A stretch of DNA of 64,000 nucleotides from Sideroxyarcus emersonii. GTDB taxonomy: Bacteria > Pseudomonadota > Gammaproteobacteria > Burkholderiales > Gallionellaceae. Below the pieces are notes generated by a model. It was not told the origin of the DNA. It did not search any database and saw only the letters and a program-made list of their open reading frames with translations. Position 1 is the stretch's first letter. Each line of letters starts with the position of its first letter. A program made the translations under genes and the position numbers. Positions 41,124-49,891 of this stretch are shown here, piece after piece. The stretch lies in assembly GCF_021654335.1 (NCBI RefSeq), contig NZ_AP023423.1:211001-275000 (forward strand), read 5' to 3'.

Positions 41124-41776
41124 ACCTGCGCCACGCCGGCATCGGCATGACTTCGGCGCGCACGCGCGGCCGCCTGATCGAGCGGTTGCGCGCCGAGGGC
41201 ATCCAGGACGAAACGGTGCTGGCGGCGATGAGCGAGATTCCGCGCCACATCTTCATCGACGAAGCGCTGGCATCGCGCGCATACGACGATGTGTCGCTGC
41301 CCATCGGGCACGGGCAGACCATCTCGCAACCCTATATCGTGGCGCGCATGACCGAAGTGCTGCGCAACGGCAGGCAGCTCAATCGCGTGCTGGAGATCGG
41401 CACCGGCTGCGGCTACCAGGCCGCAGTGCTGGCGAAGGTGGCGAAGGAGGTCTATTCGGTCGAGCGTATCCAGCCGCTGTACGAGCGCGCCAGGAAGACG
41501 CTGCGCGAACTGAAGATGTTCAACGTCAGTCTGCGTTATGCGGATGGCACCGCCGGCTTGCCGGATGCCGGCCCGTTCGACGGCATCATCATGGCGTGCG
41601 CCGCGCCCGCGCTGTCCGCCGCGCTGCGGGAGCAGCTGGCGGTCGGTGGTAGAATGGTGCTGCCGATGGGGACGCAGGAACAATATCTGTACCTGATCGA
41701 GCGCGATGAGAACGGCTTCCGCGAAAGCCGCCTGGAAGCCGTGAAGTTCGTACCGCTGGTGATGGGGAAAGCATGA
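41120..41776 (+). CDS. pcm: Protein-L-isoaspartate O-methyltransferase
   Basis: Repairs isoaspartyl residues in damaged proteins using SAM. The 218-residue protein has [17 protein letters not shown], the SAM motif [16 protein letters not shown] and the [11 protein letters not shown] segment. A GTG at 41120, overlapping the surE stop, gives the standard PCMT length; an upstream ATG would extend into surE. Its stop overlaps nlpD by ATGA. Confidence 0.95.
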   Translation: MNLRHAGIGMTSARTRGRLIERLRAEGIQDETVLAAMSEIPRHIFIDEALASRAYDDVSLPIGHGQTISQPYIVARMTEVLRNGRQLNRVLEIGTGCGYQAAVLAKVAKEVYSVERIQPLYERARKTLRELKMFNVSLRYADGTAGLPDAGPFDGIIMACAAPALSAALREQLAVGGRMVLPMGTQEQYLYLIERDENGFRESRLEAVKFVPLVMGKA

Positions 41777-42729
41777 ACAGACAGATTCTGCTGTGTGGGG
41801 CATTGGCGTTGGCTGCCCTGGTGGCGACGGGTTGCGGATCGCCGGCGCCGAACGGCCGCCGTGCGCCCGTCATGGAATACGGCGCGGACAAGAAACCGGC
41901 CAGGACCGCGCCGCCATCGGCCGCGAAAAAACCTGTGCCGGTGATGGATTCGGACAACCAGACCGTCACCCGGATCTATGTGGTGCAGAAGGGCGACACG
42001 CTCTACAGCATCGCTTTCCTGCACGGCGTGGACTACCGCGATGTGGCGGACTGGAACCATCTCGACAACCCCGCAGCGATCAAGATCGGGCAGGTGTTGC
42101 AGCTGCATATCCAGACCGCCGACTCCGCGCGCAGGGAAGAACCCAGGCCGGTGATGGCTTCGCAGGTGCCGCCGGAACCGGGCGCGACCAAGAGCTATCC
42201 CAAGGTGGGCAAGCTGGCCTATACCGAGAGCGCCCTGGCGCAAGCGGAGCGCCTGCAGTACGAACCGGCCTCGGCGGCGACTGCCCCGGCGGTCGCCGAA
42301 GCGGCACCGGCGAGGCCGGCGGCAGTGCCGGCCCGTGCGGTGGATGACGAAGAGCCGCTGGAGTGGGGCATGCCGACCAAGGGCAAGCTGGTTGCCGGAT
42401 TCTCCGAGAGCGACAACCGCAAAGGGGTCGACATCGTCGGCGTGCGCGGCCAGGCGGTGGTGGCCAGTGCGGCCGGCAAGGTGGTCTACAGCGGCAGCGG
42501 GCTGCGCGGTTACGGCAAGCTGATCATCATCAAGCACAACAAGACCTATCTCAGCGCCTATGCGCACAACGACCAGATCCTGGTGAAAGAGGGCCAGAAC
42601 GTGAGCAAGGGGCAGAAGATCGCCGAGATGGGCAACACCGATGCCAGCCAGGTCGAGCTGCATTTCGAGATCCGCAAATTCGGCAAGCCGGTGGATCCGG
42701 CCCAATACCTGCCATTGGTAAAATCTTGA
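41773..42729 (+). CDS. nlpD: NlpD-like lipoprotein, LysM and degenerate M23 domains
   Basis: A 318-residue lipoprotein with lipid-attachment Cys about residue 21 (LVATGCGS). A LysM domain (about 66-112, [17 protein letters not shown]) precedes a C-terminal M23 domain (about 200-315). The first zinc ligand His of active LytM enzymes is replaced (RKGVDIVG where HxGxD is expected) and the HxH is ELH, so it is probably not a hydrolase but an activator of amidases in cell separation, like E. coli NlpD. The usual rpoS neighbour is absent; a radical SAM gene starts at its stop (TTGA). Confidence 0.93.
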   Translation: MNRQILLCGALALAALVATGCGSPAPNGRRAPVMEYGADKKPARTAPPSAAKKPVPVMDSDNQTVTRIYVVQKGDTLYSIAFLHGVDYRDVADWNHLDNPAAIKIGQVLQLHIQTADSARREEPRPVMASQVPPEPGATKSYPKVGKLAYTESALAQAERLQYEPASAATAPAVAEAAPARPAAVPARAVDDEEPLEWGMPTKGKLVAGFSESDNRKGVDIVGVRGQAVVASAAGKVVYSGSGLRGYGKLIIIKHNKTYLSAYAHNDQILVKEGQNVSKGQKIAEMGNTDASQVELHFEIRKFGKPVDPAQYLPLVKS

Positions 42730-43565
42730 CCGAAGATATCCTGAGCATCACCGACCACAGTCGCGACAGCGCCGGATTGCGTTATGTCTATCCGGTCGTT
42801 TCGCGCCGCGCCGGCGGCGTCTCCATCGGCATCAACCTCAATCCGAACAATGCCTGCAACTGGCGCTGCATCTACTGCCAGGTGCCCGACCTCACCCGCG
42901 GTACGGCCCCGCCGGTCGATCTGGGCTTGCTGGAGAAAGAGCTGGGCGGATTCCTGCACGAATTGCAGCACGGCGACTTCATGCTGCGCGTGCCGCCGGA
43001 AGCGCGGCGCATCAACGACATCGCGCTGTCCGGCAACGGCGAACCGACCAGCGCTCAGGAATTCGCCGAGGTCATCGAGCTGATCGCCAGGCACAAGCCG
43101 GCCGCTTTGAAGCTGGTGCTGATCACCAACGGCAGCCTGATGCAGCGCGACAACGTGCAGCAGGGATTGCGCCGCATGGCGCAGCTCAACGGCGAAGTGT
43201 GGTTCAAACTGGACCGCGCCAGCGAGGCGGGCATGGCGCTGGTCAACGACACCCGGATGACCGTGGACAAGCTGCGGCAGAACCTCGCCACGGCTGTCGC
43301 CTGTTGCCCGGATACCTGGCTGCAGACTTGCTGGTTCGCGCTGGACGGCAGCGCACCGGAGCGGCAGGACGAAGACGACTACCTGGATTTTCTCGGCGCC
43401 TGCCTGCGCGACGGCATCAGGCCGCAAGGCGTGCTGCTCTACGGTCTGGCGCGGCCTTCGTTGCAGCCGGAAGCGCCGCGCCTGAGCGCGTTGCCTGCAG
43501 AACGCCTGGAAGCGTTCGCAGCGCGCATCCGCGCTTTGGGGCTGGCAACCCGGGTAAGTGCATGA
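42726..43565 (+). CDS. Radical SAM protein, uncharacterised
   Basis: A 279-residue radical SAM enzyme. The cluster motif is CNWRCIYCQ (CxxxCxxC, about residues 39-46), followed by IALSGNGEPT (the GGE-like SAM motif) and LVLITNGSLM. No SPASM or extra Fe-S cysteines were recognised, although CCPDTWLQTCW contains further cysteines. TTG at 42726 overlaps the nlpD stop; the N-terminus [28 protein letters not shown] looks complete. It sits where rpoS is usually found, and its substrate is unknown. Confidence 0.85.
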   Translation: MTEDILSITDHSRDSAGLRYVYPVVSRRAGGVSIGINLNPNNACNWRCIYCQVPDLTRGTAPPVDLGLLEKELGGFLHELQHGDFMLRVPPEARRINDIALSGNGEPTSAQEFAEVIELIARHKPAALKLVLITNGSLMQRDNVQQGLRRMAQLNGEVWFKLDRASEAGMALVNDTRMTVDKLRQNLATAVACCPDTWLQTCWFALDGSAPERQDEDDYLDFLGACLRDGIRPQGVLLYGLARPSLQPEAPRLSALPAERLEAFAARIRALGLATRVSA

Positions 43566-43585
43566 GGGAAAGGACTGGGTCATCC

Positions 43586-44536
43586 ATGCGTCGTATTGCT
43601 GAACTGGCGTTGCTGGGTACATTGCTGCTGCCGCTGGCCGGCCAGGGCGCAGAGACCAATTCCGAAGTGCCCGAGCGGCCGCTGCGTTCGATGCCGCTGC
43701 TGGCATCCGACGAACCCACCCTGCTGGGCATGACGCGGGACAGTTACGAGCGCAATGCGTACATGGACTTCACGCTGTCCATGCGCTACCCGCTGCTGTT
43801 CGATACCCTGGAGCAAGGCTACAAGTTCAACATGCTGCCTTTCATTGCCTTCACCGGCAGGATGGGACAGTACTTCGACCGTCATTCCGCGCCGGTCGTC
43901 ACCAAGCGGCTCAACCCCAAGCTGTTCCTGCGCTTTTACGAGTCGGGTACGGCGGGGAAGAGCCTGTGGTCGGACGATAACGGCCTGGACTATTACGACG
44001 TCGGCTATGCGCACGAATCGAACGGGCAATCCGTCGACTCGCAGGCATTGTTCAACAGCGCGGTGGCGAGCTACGGCACGCCCGAGATCGCACAGGATTA
44101 TGTCAGCCGCGGCTGGGACTACCTGGGATACAAGCGCCATCTGCAGATGCATAGCCACGGCCTCGATTCGCTGGATGCCGAGGTGAAGTATTTCCTGCAC
44201 CACGGCCTGTTCCAGCGGACGAGCGAGGAATACTACACATGGGAGGGGCCGCGTGCGATCACCCGTATCGGCCAGGTCGACGGATTGCGCCTCAAGATGA
44301 ATTTCGAGTTCCGCCGCGACTGGTTCAAGGGCGCATCCCTGTCCTATACCACTGGTTACCTCAATGTGGCCCGATGGAACACCGTCCGCGCCGAATTCGG
44401 CTTCACGCCGCTGAGCGACTTCCTCGGCGTCCCCATCGTGCTGTGGGGGCAGAGCGGCTACAACAACAATGTCGCCCAGTATTACCGCAATGCATGGTCT
44501 GCCGGACTCGCCGCTTCGTTCGAGACGTTCAAGTAG
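43586..44536 (+). CDS. pldA: Outer-membrane phospholipase A1
   Basis: A 316-residue precursor with an N-terminal signal (about 1-22, LLLPLAGQGAE). The catalytic triad of OMPLA is present with exact spacing: His143 and Ser145 in YAHESNGQS and Asn157 (14 residues after the His) in ALFNSAV. Alternating beta-strand sequence fits a 12-stranded outer-membrane barrel. The enzyme hydrolyses phospholipids misplaced in the outer leaflet. The start at 43586 has GGGAAAGGA upstream; ATG at 43562, overlapping the radical SAM stop, is the alternative. Confidence 0.9.
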   Translation: MRRIAELALLGTLLLPLAGQGAETNSEVPERPLRSMPLLASDEPTLLGMTRDSYERNAYMDFTLSMRYPLLFDTLEQGYKFNMLPFIAFTGRMGQYFDRHSAPVVTKRLNPKLFLRFYESGTAGKSLWSDDNGLDYYDVGYAHESNGQSVDSQALFNSAVASYGTPEIAQDYVSRGWDYLGYKRHLQMHSHGLDSLDAEVKYFLHHGLFQRTSEEYYTWEGPRAITRIGQVDGLRLKMNFEFRRDWFKGASLSYTTGYLNVARWNTVRAEFGFTPLSDFLGVPIVLWGQSGYNNNVAQYYRNAWSAGLAASFETFK

Positions 44537-44602
44537 GCGCCCCGCCGGTCGCCGGGGAACGCTGCTAAAATAGGCAGCATCGTTCAGTCGCAGGAAACTC
44601 TC

Positions 44603-46126
44603 ATGCTGTTGTGGTTTGTCATCGCCTATTGGGTCATTTCGGTCGGCATCGGCCTGTATGCCGCCACGCGCGTGCATAACACCCGCGATTTCGCCATCGC
44701 CGGACGCCATCTGCCGTTCTACATGGTCACCGCCACGGTGTTCGCCACCTGGTTCGGCTCGGAGACGGTGCTGGGCATCCCGGCGACTTTCCTGAAGGAA
44801 GGACTGCATGGCGTGGTCGCCGATCCGTTCGGCGCATCCATGTGCCTGATCCTGGTCGGGCTGTTCTTCGCCGCGCCGCTGTACCGCATGAACCTGCTGA
44901 CCATAGGCGATTTCTACAAGAAGAAGTTTGGCCGCAGCGTCGAGATATTGACCACCATTGCCATCGTGATCTCCTACCTGGGCTGGGTGGGTGCGCAGAT
45001 CACCGCGCTTGGCCTGGTGTTCAACGTGGTGTCCGGCGGCGACATCAGCAAGGTCATGGGTATGTGGATCGGTTCCGGCACCATCCTCGTCTACACTTTT
45101 TTCGGCGGCATGTGGGCGGTGGCGATCACCGATTTCATCCAGATGATCATCATCGTCATCGGCATGCTGTTCATCGGTTACGAGATCAGCGGCGAGGTCG
45201 GCGGCGTCGGCACGGTGGTCAGTCATGCGGTGCAGGCGGGCAAGTTCGAGTTCTGGCCGGCGCTGGACGCAAAAGAAGTGATCGGCTTCTTCGCCGCGTG
45301 GATCACCATGATGTTCGGTTCGATCCCGCAGCAGGACGTGTTCCAGCGGGTGCAGTCGGCCAAGACCGAGAAGATCGCCATCTGGGGCTCGGTGATGGGC
45401 GGTGGCCTGTATTTCCTGTTCGCCTTCGTGCCGATGTTCCTGGCCTATTCGGCCACGCTGATCGATCCCAAAATGGTGAACGGCCTGATCGATACCGACC
45501 CGCAGATGATCCTGCCGCAACTGATCCTGCGGCCCGAGGTGCACCTGTTCGCCCAGGTGATGTTCTTCGGTGCGCTGCTTTCCGCCATCAAGAGTTGCGC
45601 GTCGGCGACTTTGCTGGCCCCTTCCGTCACCTTCAGCGAGAACATCCTGAAGCCGATGATCGGCCACCGGCTGTCGGATCGCAGCATGCTGCATACCATG
45701 CGCGGCGTGACGCTGGCATTCACCGTGATCGTCACGCTGTACGCGATGAACTCCAAGGCCAGCATCTTCAAGATGGTGGAGAGCGCCTACCAGATAACGC
45801 TGGTCATGGCGTTCGTGCCGCTGGTGGCCGGCCTGTTCTGGAAGCGCTCCACCACCCAGGGAGCGCTGACAGCCATCTTCTGCGGGCTGTCGGTATGGCT
45901 GTCCATCCTGGTCTTCGGGCCGGAAGACCCGTTCTTCCCGGCGCAGTTCGCCGGGGTCATTGCCAGTGCCGTCGGCATGGTCATCGGCTCCCTGGTGCCC
46001 AGCATCGTTGCCCGCCCGCTGCCGCAGGAACCCGACCATGCCGGCCTGCATCACCTGGCGGCCAGCCATACCGAGCATGTGGCGGAACACCCGCATCACC
46101 ACCCGCAACGCCAGCAGGAACATTAA
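44603..46126 (+). CDS. Sodium:solute symporter (SSS family)
   Basis: A 507-residue membrane protein with about 13 helices. FAIAGRHLPFYMVTATVFATWFGSETVLGIPA and FGSIPQQDVFQRVQSAK are typical of the SSS family. The substrate is unknown. The cytoplasmic C-terminus is unusual: the last 35 residues contain about ten histidines (HHLAASHTEHVAEHPHHH), which could bind a metal. It is upstream of phoB on the same strand but a Pho box and promoter separate them. Confidence 0.9.
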   Translation: MLLWFVIAYWVISVGIGLYAATRVHNTRDFAIAGRHLPFYMVTATVFATWFGSETVLGIPATFLKEGLHGVVADPFGASMCLILVGLFFAAPLYRMNLLTIGDFYKKKFGRSVEILTTIAIVISYLGWVGAQITALGLVFNVVSGGDISKVMGMWIGSGTILVYTFFGGMWAVAITDFIQMIIIVIGMLFIGYEISGEVGGVGTVVSHAVQAGKFEFWPALDAKEVIGFFAAWITMMFGSIPQQDVFQRVQSAKTEKIAIWGSVMGGGLYFLFAFVPMFLAYSATLIDPKMVNGLIDTDPQMILPQLILRPEVHLFAQVMFFGALLSAIKSCASATLLAPSVTFSENILKPMIGHRLSDRSMLHTMRGVTLAFTVIVTLYAMNSKASIFKMVESAYQITLVMAFVPLVAGLFWKRSTTQGALTAIFCGLSVWLSILVFGPEDPFFPAQFAGVIASAVGMVIGSLVPSIVARPLPQEPDHAGLHHLAASHTEHVAEHPHHHPQRQQEH

Positions 46127-46132
46127 GACGAA

Positions 46133-46150
46133 CTGTCATGTTACTGTCAT
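46133..46150 (+). promoter_or_regulatory. Pho box upstream of phoB
   Basis: Two CTGTCAT heptamers (46133-46139 and 46144-46150) separated by four bases match the PhoB consensus spacing exactly, and a weaker third half-site (TCTTTCAT) follows. It lies 51 bp before phoB, so phoBR is expected to be autoregulated under phosphate limitation. Confidence 0.85.
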
Positions 46151-46200
46151 AATTCTTTCATACCATCGCAGCCAGATGAAATGAGACCGATGGAGAGAAG

Positions 46201-46890
46201 ATGACGACCGCGAACATTCTGCTGGTGGAAGACGAGCCGGCGATCCAGGAACTGCTGGCATTCAACGTGGCGCAATGCGGCTTTCGCGCCATCCAGGCGT
46301 ACGACGTGCCCACCGCGCTGGCCGAGATCAACCGCGCCTTGCCCGACCTCATCCTGCTCGACTGGATGCTGCCCGGCACTTCCGGCGTCGAGATGGCGCG
46401 CCGTCTGCGCGCCGATTCGCGCACGCGCGACATCCCCATCATCATGCTCACCGCGCGCACCGACGAGCGCGACAAGATACTGGGCCTGGAATCCGGTGCC
46501 GACGATTACATCACCAAACCCTTTTCGCCGCGCGAACTGATGGCGCGCATCCGTGCCGTATTGCGCCGTCGCGCGCCGCAGATGAGCGACGAGACGGTGC
46601 GGGTGGAAGGGGTGGAGCTGTCGCCGACCACCCATCGCGTCAGCGCCAACGGCCAGAACGTCGATCTGGGGCCCACCGAATTCCGCCTGCTGCATTTCTT
46701 CATGACCCACGTCGAGCGCGTCTACAGCCGCGCGCAGCTGCTCGACCAGGTCTGGGGCGATCATGTGTTCGTCGAGGAGCGTACCGTGGATGTCCATATC
46801 CGCCGCCTGCGCCAGGCGCTGGAACCTTCCGGTCTGGACTGCCTGGTGCAGACGGTGCGCGGCAGCGGCTACCGGTTCTCCAGGGAATGA
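46201..46890 (+). CDS. phoB: Phosphate regulon response regulator PhoB
   Basis: OmpR-type response regulator of 229 residues. Receiver domain (about 5-120) with acidic residues D12/E11, phosphoacceptor Asp54 ([10 protein letters not shown]), and K in [13 protein letters not shown]; winged-helix DNA-binding domain (about 130-227) ending [14 protein letters not shown] and [16 protein letters not shown] lies upstream of the ATG. A near-consensus Pho box precedes it and phoR follows. Confidence 0.95.
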   Translation: MTTANILLVEDEPAIQELLAFNVAQCGFRAIQAYDVPTALAEINRALPDLILLDWMLPGTSGVEMARRLRADSRTRDIPIIMLTARTDERDKILGLESGADDYITKPFSPRELMARIRAVLRRRAPQMSDETVRVEGVELSPTTHRVSANGQNVDLGPTEFRLLHFFMTHVERVYSRAQLLDQVWGDHVFVEERTVDVHIRRLRQALEPSGLDCLVQTVRGSGYRFSRE

Positions 46891-46957
46891 CACTGCGTCG
46901 AACCACCCGGAGAGCGTCCCCCGTATAATGCTGCCAGTCAATTGTTGAGGTCTCGCT

Positions 46958-48277
46958 GTGAGCGATTTCTGGCGGCGCGCGCTGGTCTATCCATTCTTCC
47001 TGGTCCTGGTCACCCTGTTCGTCTGGGTGACGGCTGGCGCGTTCCCCGCCGCGCTCTTCCTGGCTGCCGGCCTGGCCCTGCGGCTGTATACGCACCTGCG
47101 CAACCTCGCCGCTTTCGACCGCTGGGTGTCCGACCCCGACGGGCAGGAAGTGCCGGACGGCACCGCCTTGTGGGAGGATGTCTTCTCGAAACTCAACAAG
47201 CTGACCAAGCAGCGCCGCAAGGAACGCGAGCAGCATGCCGATGCGCTGCACCAGATGGAGCAGGCCACCTCGGCGCTGCCCGAAGGGGTGGTGATCCTGG
47301 ATGAAGCCGACCGCATCGAATGGTGCAACCCGTTGGCCGAACACCATTTCGGCCTCGACAGCGAACGCGACATCGGCCAGCAGATCACCTACCTGGCGCG
47401 CCAGCCCGAGTTCGTGGGCTATCTGGAGAAGAACAACTTCACCGAACCGCTGGTGCTACGCGGCGCACGGCACGACGACCTCGTGCTCTCCATCAAGATG
47501 ATTGCCTATGGCAGCAGCAAGCGGCTGCTGATCAGCCGCGACATCACCCACCTGGAGCGCATCGAGACCATGCGCCGCGATTTCGTCGCCAACGTCTCGC
47601 ACGAATTGCGCACCCCGCTGACCGTGGTCAACGGTTTCGTCGAGACCATGCAGGACATGCCCAACCTGGAGAACGACATGGCGCGCCGCGCCCTGCAGCT
47701 GATGGGCAACCAGACCTCGCGCATGGAAAGCCTGGTGAACGACCTGCTGACCCTGTCGCGGCTGGAGAACGAGCAGAACACCCTGCACGAAGAAGAAGTG
47801 GACATACCGAAACTGCTGCGTACGCTGTATGAGGAAGGGCGTTCGTTGAGCAACGGGCAGCACAGGATCCAGCTGAAGGTGGACAGCGAGGCCCGGCTCA
47901 GCGGCAGCGCCGACGAATTGCACAGTGCCTTCGGCAACCTGGTCACCAATGCCATCCGCTATACCCCGCCGGGCGGGGAGATCGTGGTGTGCTGGTCGGA
48001 ACAGCCCGACGGACACACGGTGTTCAGCGTCCGGGACAGCGGCATCGGCATCGCCCCGCAACACATCTCGCGGCTCACCGAACGTTTTTATCGGGTGGAC
48101 CGCAGCCGCTCGCGCGAGACCGGCGGCACCGGGCTGGGGCTGGCCATCGTCAAGCACATCGTCATCCGCCACCAGGCGCAACTGAATATCATCAGCGAGG
48201 AAGGCAAGGGCAGCACGTTCAGCATCGTGTTCCCGGCCAGGCGCCGCCTGGCCGGAGCCGCCGCCGCTAGTTCTTGA
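46958..48277 (+). CDS. phoR: Phosphate regulon sensor histidine kinase PhoR
   Basis: A 439-residue kinase. Two N-terminal hydrophobic segments (about 10-42), a charged linker, PAS domain (about 95-200), HisKA with His215 in NVSHELRTPL, and HATPase_c (about 310-430) with NAIRYTPPGG, DSGIGI and GTGLGLAIVKH. The start is GTG at 46958. A TATAAT at 46924-46929 lies upstream but no good -35 is evident. Its last 11 bp overlap the 3' end of the convergent PilZ-like gene. No pst/phoU genes are inside the window. Confidence 0.95.
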   Translation: MSDFWRRALVYPFFLVLVTLFVWVTAGAFPAALFLAAGLALRLYTHLRNLAAFDRWVSDPDGQEVPDGTALWEDVFSKLNKLTKQRRKEREQHADALHQMEQATSALPEGVVILDEADRIEWCNPLAEHHFGLDSERDIGQQITYLARQPEFVGYLEKNNFTEPLVLRGARHDDLVLSIKMIAYGSSKRLLISRDITHLERIETMRRDFVANVSHELRTPLTVVNGFVETMQDMPNLENDMARRALQLMGNQTSRMESLVNDLLTLSRLENEQNTLHEEEVDIPKLLRTLYEEGRSLSNGQHRIQLKVDSEARLSGSADELHSAFGNLVTNAIRYTPPGGEIVVCWSEQPDGHTVFSVRDSGIGIAPQHISRLTERFYRVDRSRSRETGGTGLGLAIVKHIVIRHQAQLNIISEEGKGSTFSIVFPARRRLAGAAAASS

Positions 48278-49883
48278 GCAGGAAGCTCACGCGCTCGAAA
48301 TCGACACCCTTGTCCACGCTGATGCCCAGCGTCACGTTCTGCCGCAGGTTGTCGCGGATGGCGATCTCGAGCGGGCGGCCGGCATGGAACCAGTCGCGCG
48401 GGATAATCATGCTGGAAGGGATGCGCAGGTTTGCCATCTCCGGCAGCACCAGCGCCGCCGCCGCACCGGAAAGCAGGTTGCCGCTGCTGCCGCCGCGCAC
48501 GATCACCGCCTGCGGGTTGCCGGGCAGGTAGCGCACGCCAATATACAGCTGGCCGCCGCGCGTGACGCTGACCAGGGTGGTGATGCCCACCTTGTAGGTC
48601 GCCTCTTCCGGCCTGTGCACGCAGACGATCTGGTTCACGCCGAGACGCACGTTCGAGCTCGTTTTGCGCAGCAGGCGGCCGTGCAGCAGGCTGTCTTCCT
48701 CCACCATCCATTCGTCCACCAGGAAACCCAGCTCTTCCAGGTTGTGGCGGTCGGTCTGGTCGAGCACGCGGCCGAAGGTCTCGATCTGCCGCTGTGCCTC
48801 CTTGTTGGCGATGTCGAGGTTGAGCGCCTGTTTGAACGGTTTGCGCGCGATATGCGAATAGATGCTTTCGAGGCCGTTGCACAGCTGTGCAGCGGGGGCT
48901 GCGCGCGGCTCATCGGCCAGCGATTCGGCACGATGCTCGCACCAGCAGGCATGCAATCGTTTCAGCAGGTCGATGCAATCCTTGCTGTTCAGCTCGTCGC
49001 CCAGCTCGTTCTGCTGCGGAGACTGGCCCTGCTGCAGCAGGATGGTCTTGACGCGGATCAGCTTGGACAGCGGGACCATCGCCAGGAAGCGCATGCTGTC
49101 GGCCGACGTCGCGTGCTGTATGGGAACCAGCCCGCGCGTTCCGGCCAGGTCGACCGCCAGCGGTGGCGCGTCCTCCCGGCTCATGCTGCAACGCGAATCG
49201 ATGGAGAGCGTATCTCCCCAGATATCCAGCCAGCGGTCGACGATATGCCACTGGCTGCGCGACAGGCCGAGCAGCCTCGCGCGGTGCAGCAGCAGCGTCT
49301 TGACGTAAAGCGTGCGGCAGGAAGTGGCATGACCGGAGCGATTGAATTTGTCGGCAACCTCGGTCAGCTGCAATTCCTGTTCCTCGGCATGCGCATACAG
49401 GGTGTGGAAATCCAGCCAGGTTTCTCCGTCCGGTTCGTAGCCGGCGCGCAGGAAATCGCCGATCTGCAGGCTGCCGTACAGCAGGCAGCGGTGCGACAGC
49501 AGTGCGGCCTCGGCGGCGAGCGACGAATCGCCGTGCTCCAGCGATTGCTGGCAGCGCAGATAGCCGTTCAGCATGCTCTGCCACAGGCTGCGCAGGGCGA
49601 TGAGCGTGGTGAATTCATCGTCGGTGAGCGGGAGTTTCTTGCTGGCCAGCTTCTTGGCGAAATCGCCTTGCACCGTGCTGACGGTCTCGCGCAGCACTTC
49701 CAGCGTCTGCAGGCGGTCCTTGCCGCGCAGGGGGAAGCGGTTGAACTCGTCCAGCTGGGTGCGCAGCGTGCCGTGCGCCAGCGTCAGATTGGTCAGCTGA
49801 AACTGGCTCAGCCATCCGGTGCACGAGGACGCATCCTTGAAGGCGGGTTTGGCAAGGTCGTCGGTCGGTTCCAGGGGCAGCAT
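48267..49883 (-). CDS. PilZ-like domain protein, uncharacterised (paralogue 2)
   Basis: A 538-residue soluble protein. The first 320 residues are mainly helical; the region around residues 400-538 is beta-rich (SNVRLGVNQIVCVHRPEEATYKVG, GGQLYIGVRYLPGNP) and ends GVDFERVSFLLKN. This layout and ending resemble the protein at 38632-40227, with lower similarity elsewhere; the canonical PilZ motifs are not clear, so the PilZ-like label is tentative. TAGGAGTG precedes the ATG. It is 8 bp from the giant oxidoreductase gene upstream, so probably cotranscribed, and overlaps phoR tail to tail. Confidence 0.72.
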   Translation of the reverse strand: MLPLEPTDDLAKPAFKDASSCTGWLSQFQLTNLTLAHGTLRTQLDEFNRFPLRGKDRLQTLEVLRETVSTVQGDFAKKLASKKLPLTDDEFTTLIALRSLWQSMLNGYLRCQQSLEHGDSSLAAEAALLSHRCLLYGSLQIGDFLRAGYEPDGETWLDFHTLYAHAEEQELQLTEVADKFNRSGHATSCRTLYVKTLLLHRARLLGLSRSQWHIVDRWLDIWGDTLSIDSRCSMSREDAPPLAVDLAGTRGLVPIQHATSADSMRFLAMVPLSKLIRVKTILLQQGQSPQQNELGDELNSKDCIDLLKRLHACWCEHRAESLADEPRAAPAAQLCNGLESIYSHIARKPFKQALNLDIANKEAQRQIETFGRVLDQTDRHNLEELGFLVDEWMVEEDSLLHGRLLRKTSSNVRLGVNQIVCVHRPEEATYKVGITTLVSVTRGGQLYIGVRYLPGNPQAVIVRGGSSGNLLSGAAAALVLPEMANLRIPSSMIIPRDWFHAGRPLEIAIRDNLRQNVTLGISVDKGVDFERVSFLLKN

Positions 49884-49891
49884 GTTCACTC

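Noticed and set aside
43580..46123. An 847-codon minus-strand frame across pldA and the symporter
   Set aside because: Spans two genes of opposite strand that are well supported; rich in His, Asp, Arg and Gln as expected from antisense reading of membrane proteins.
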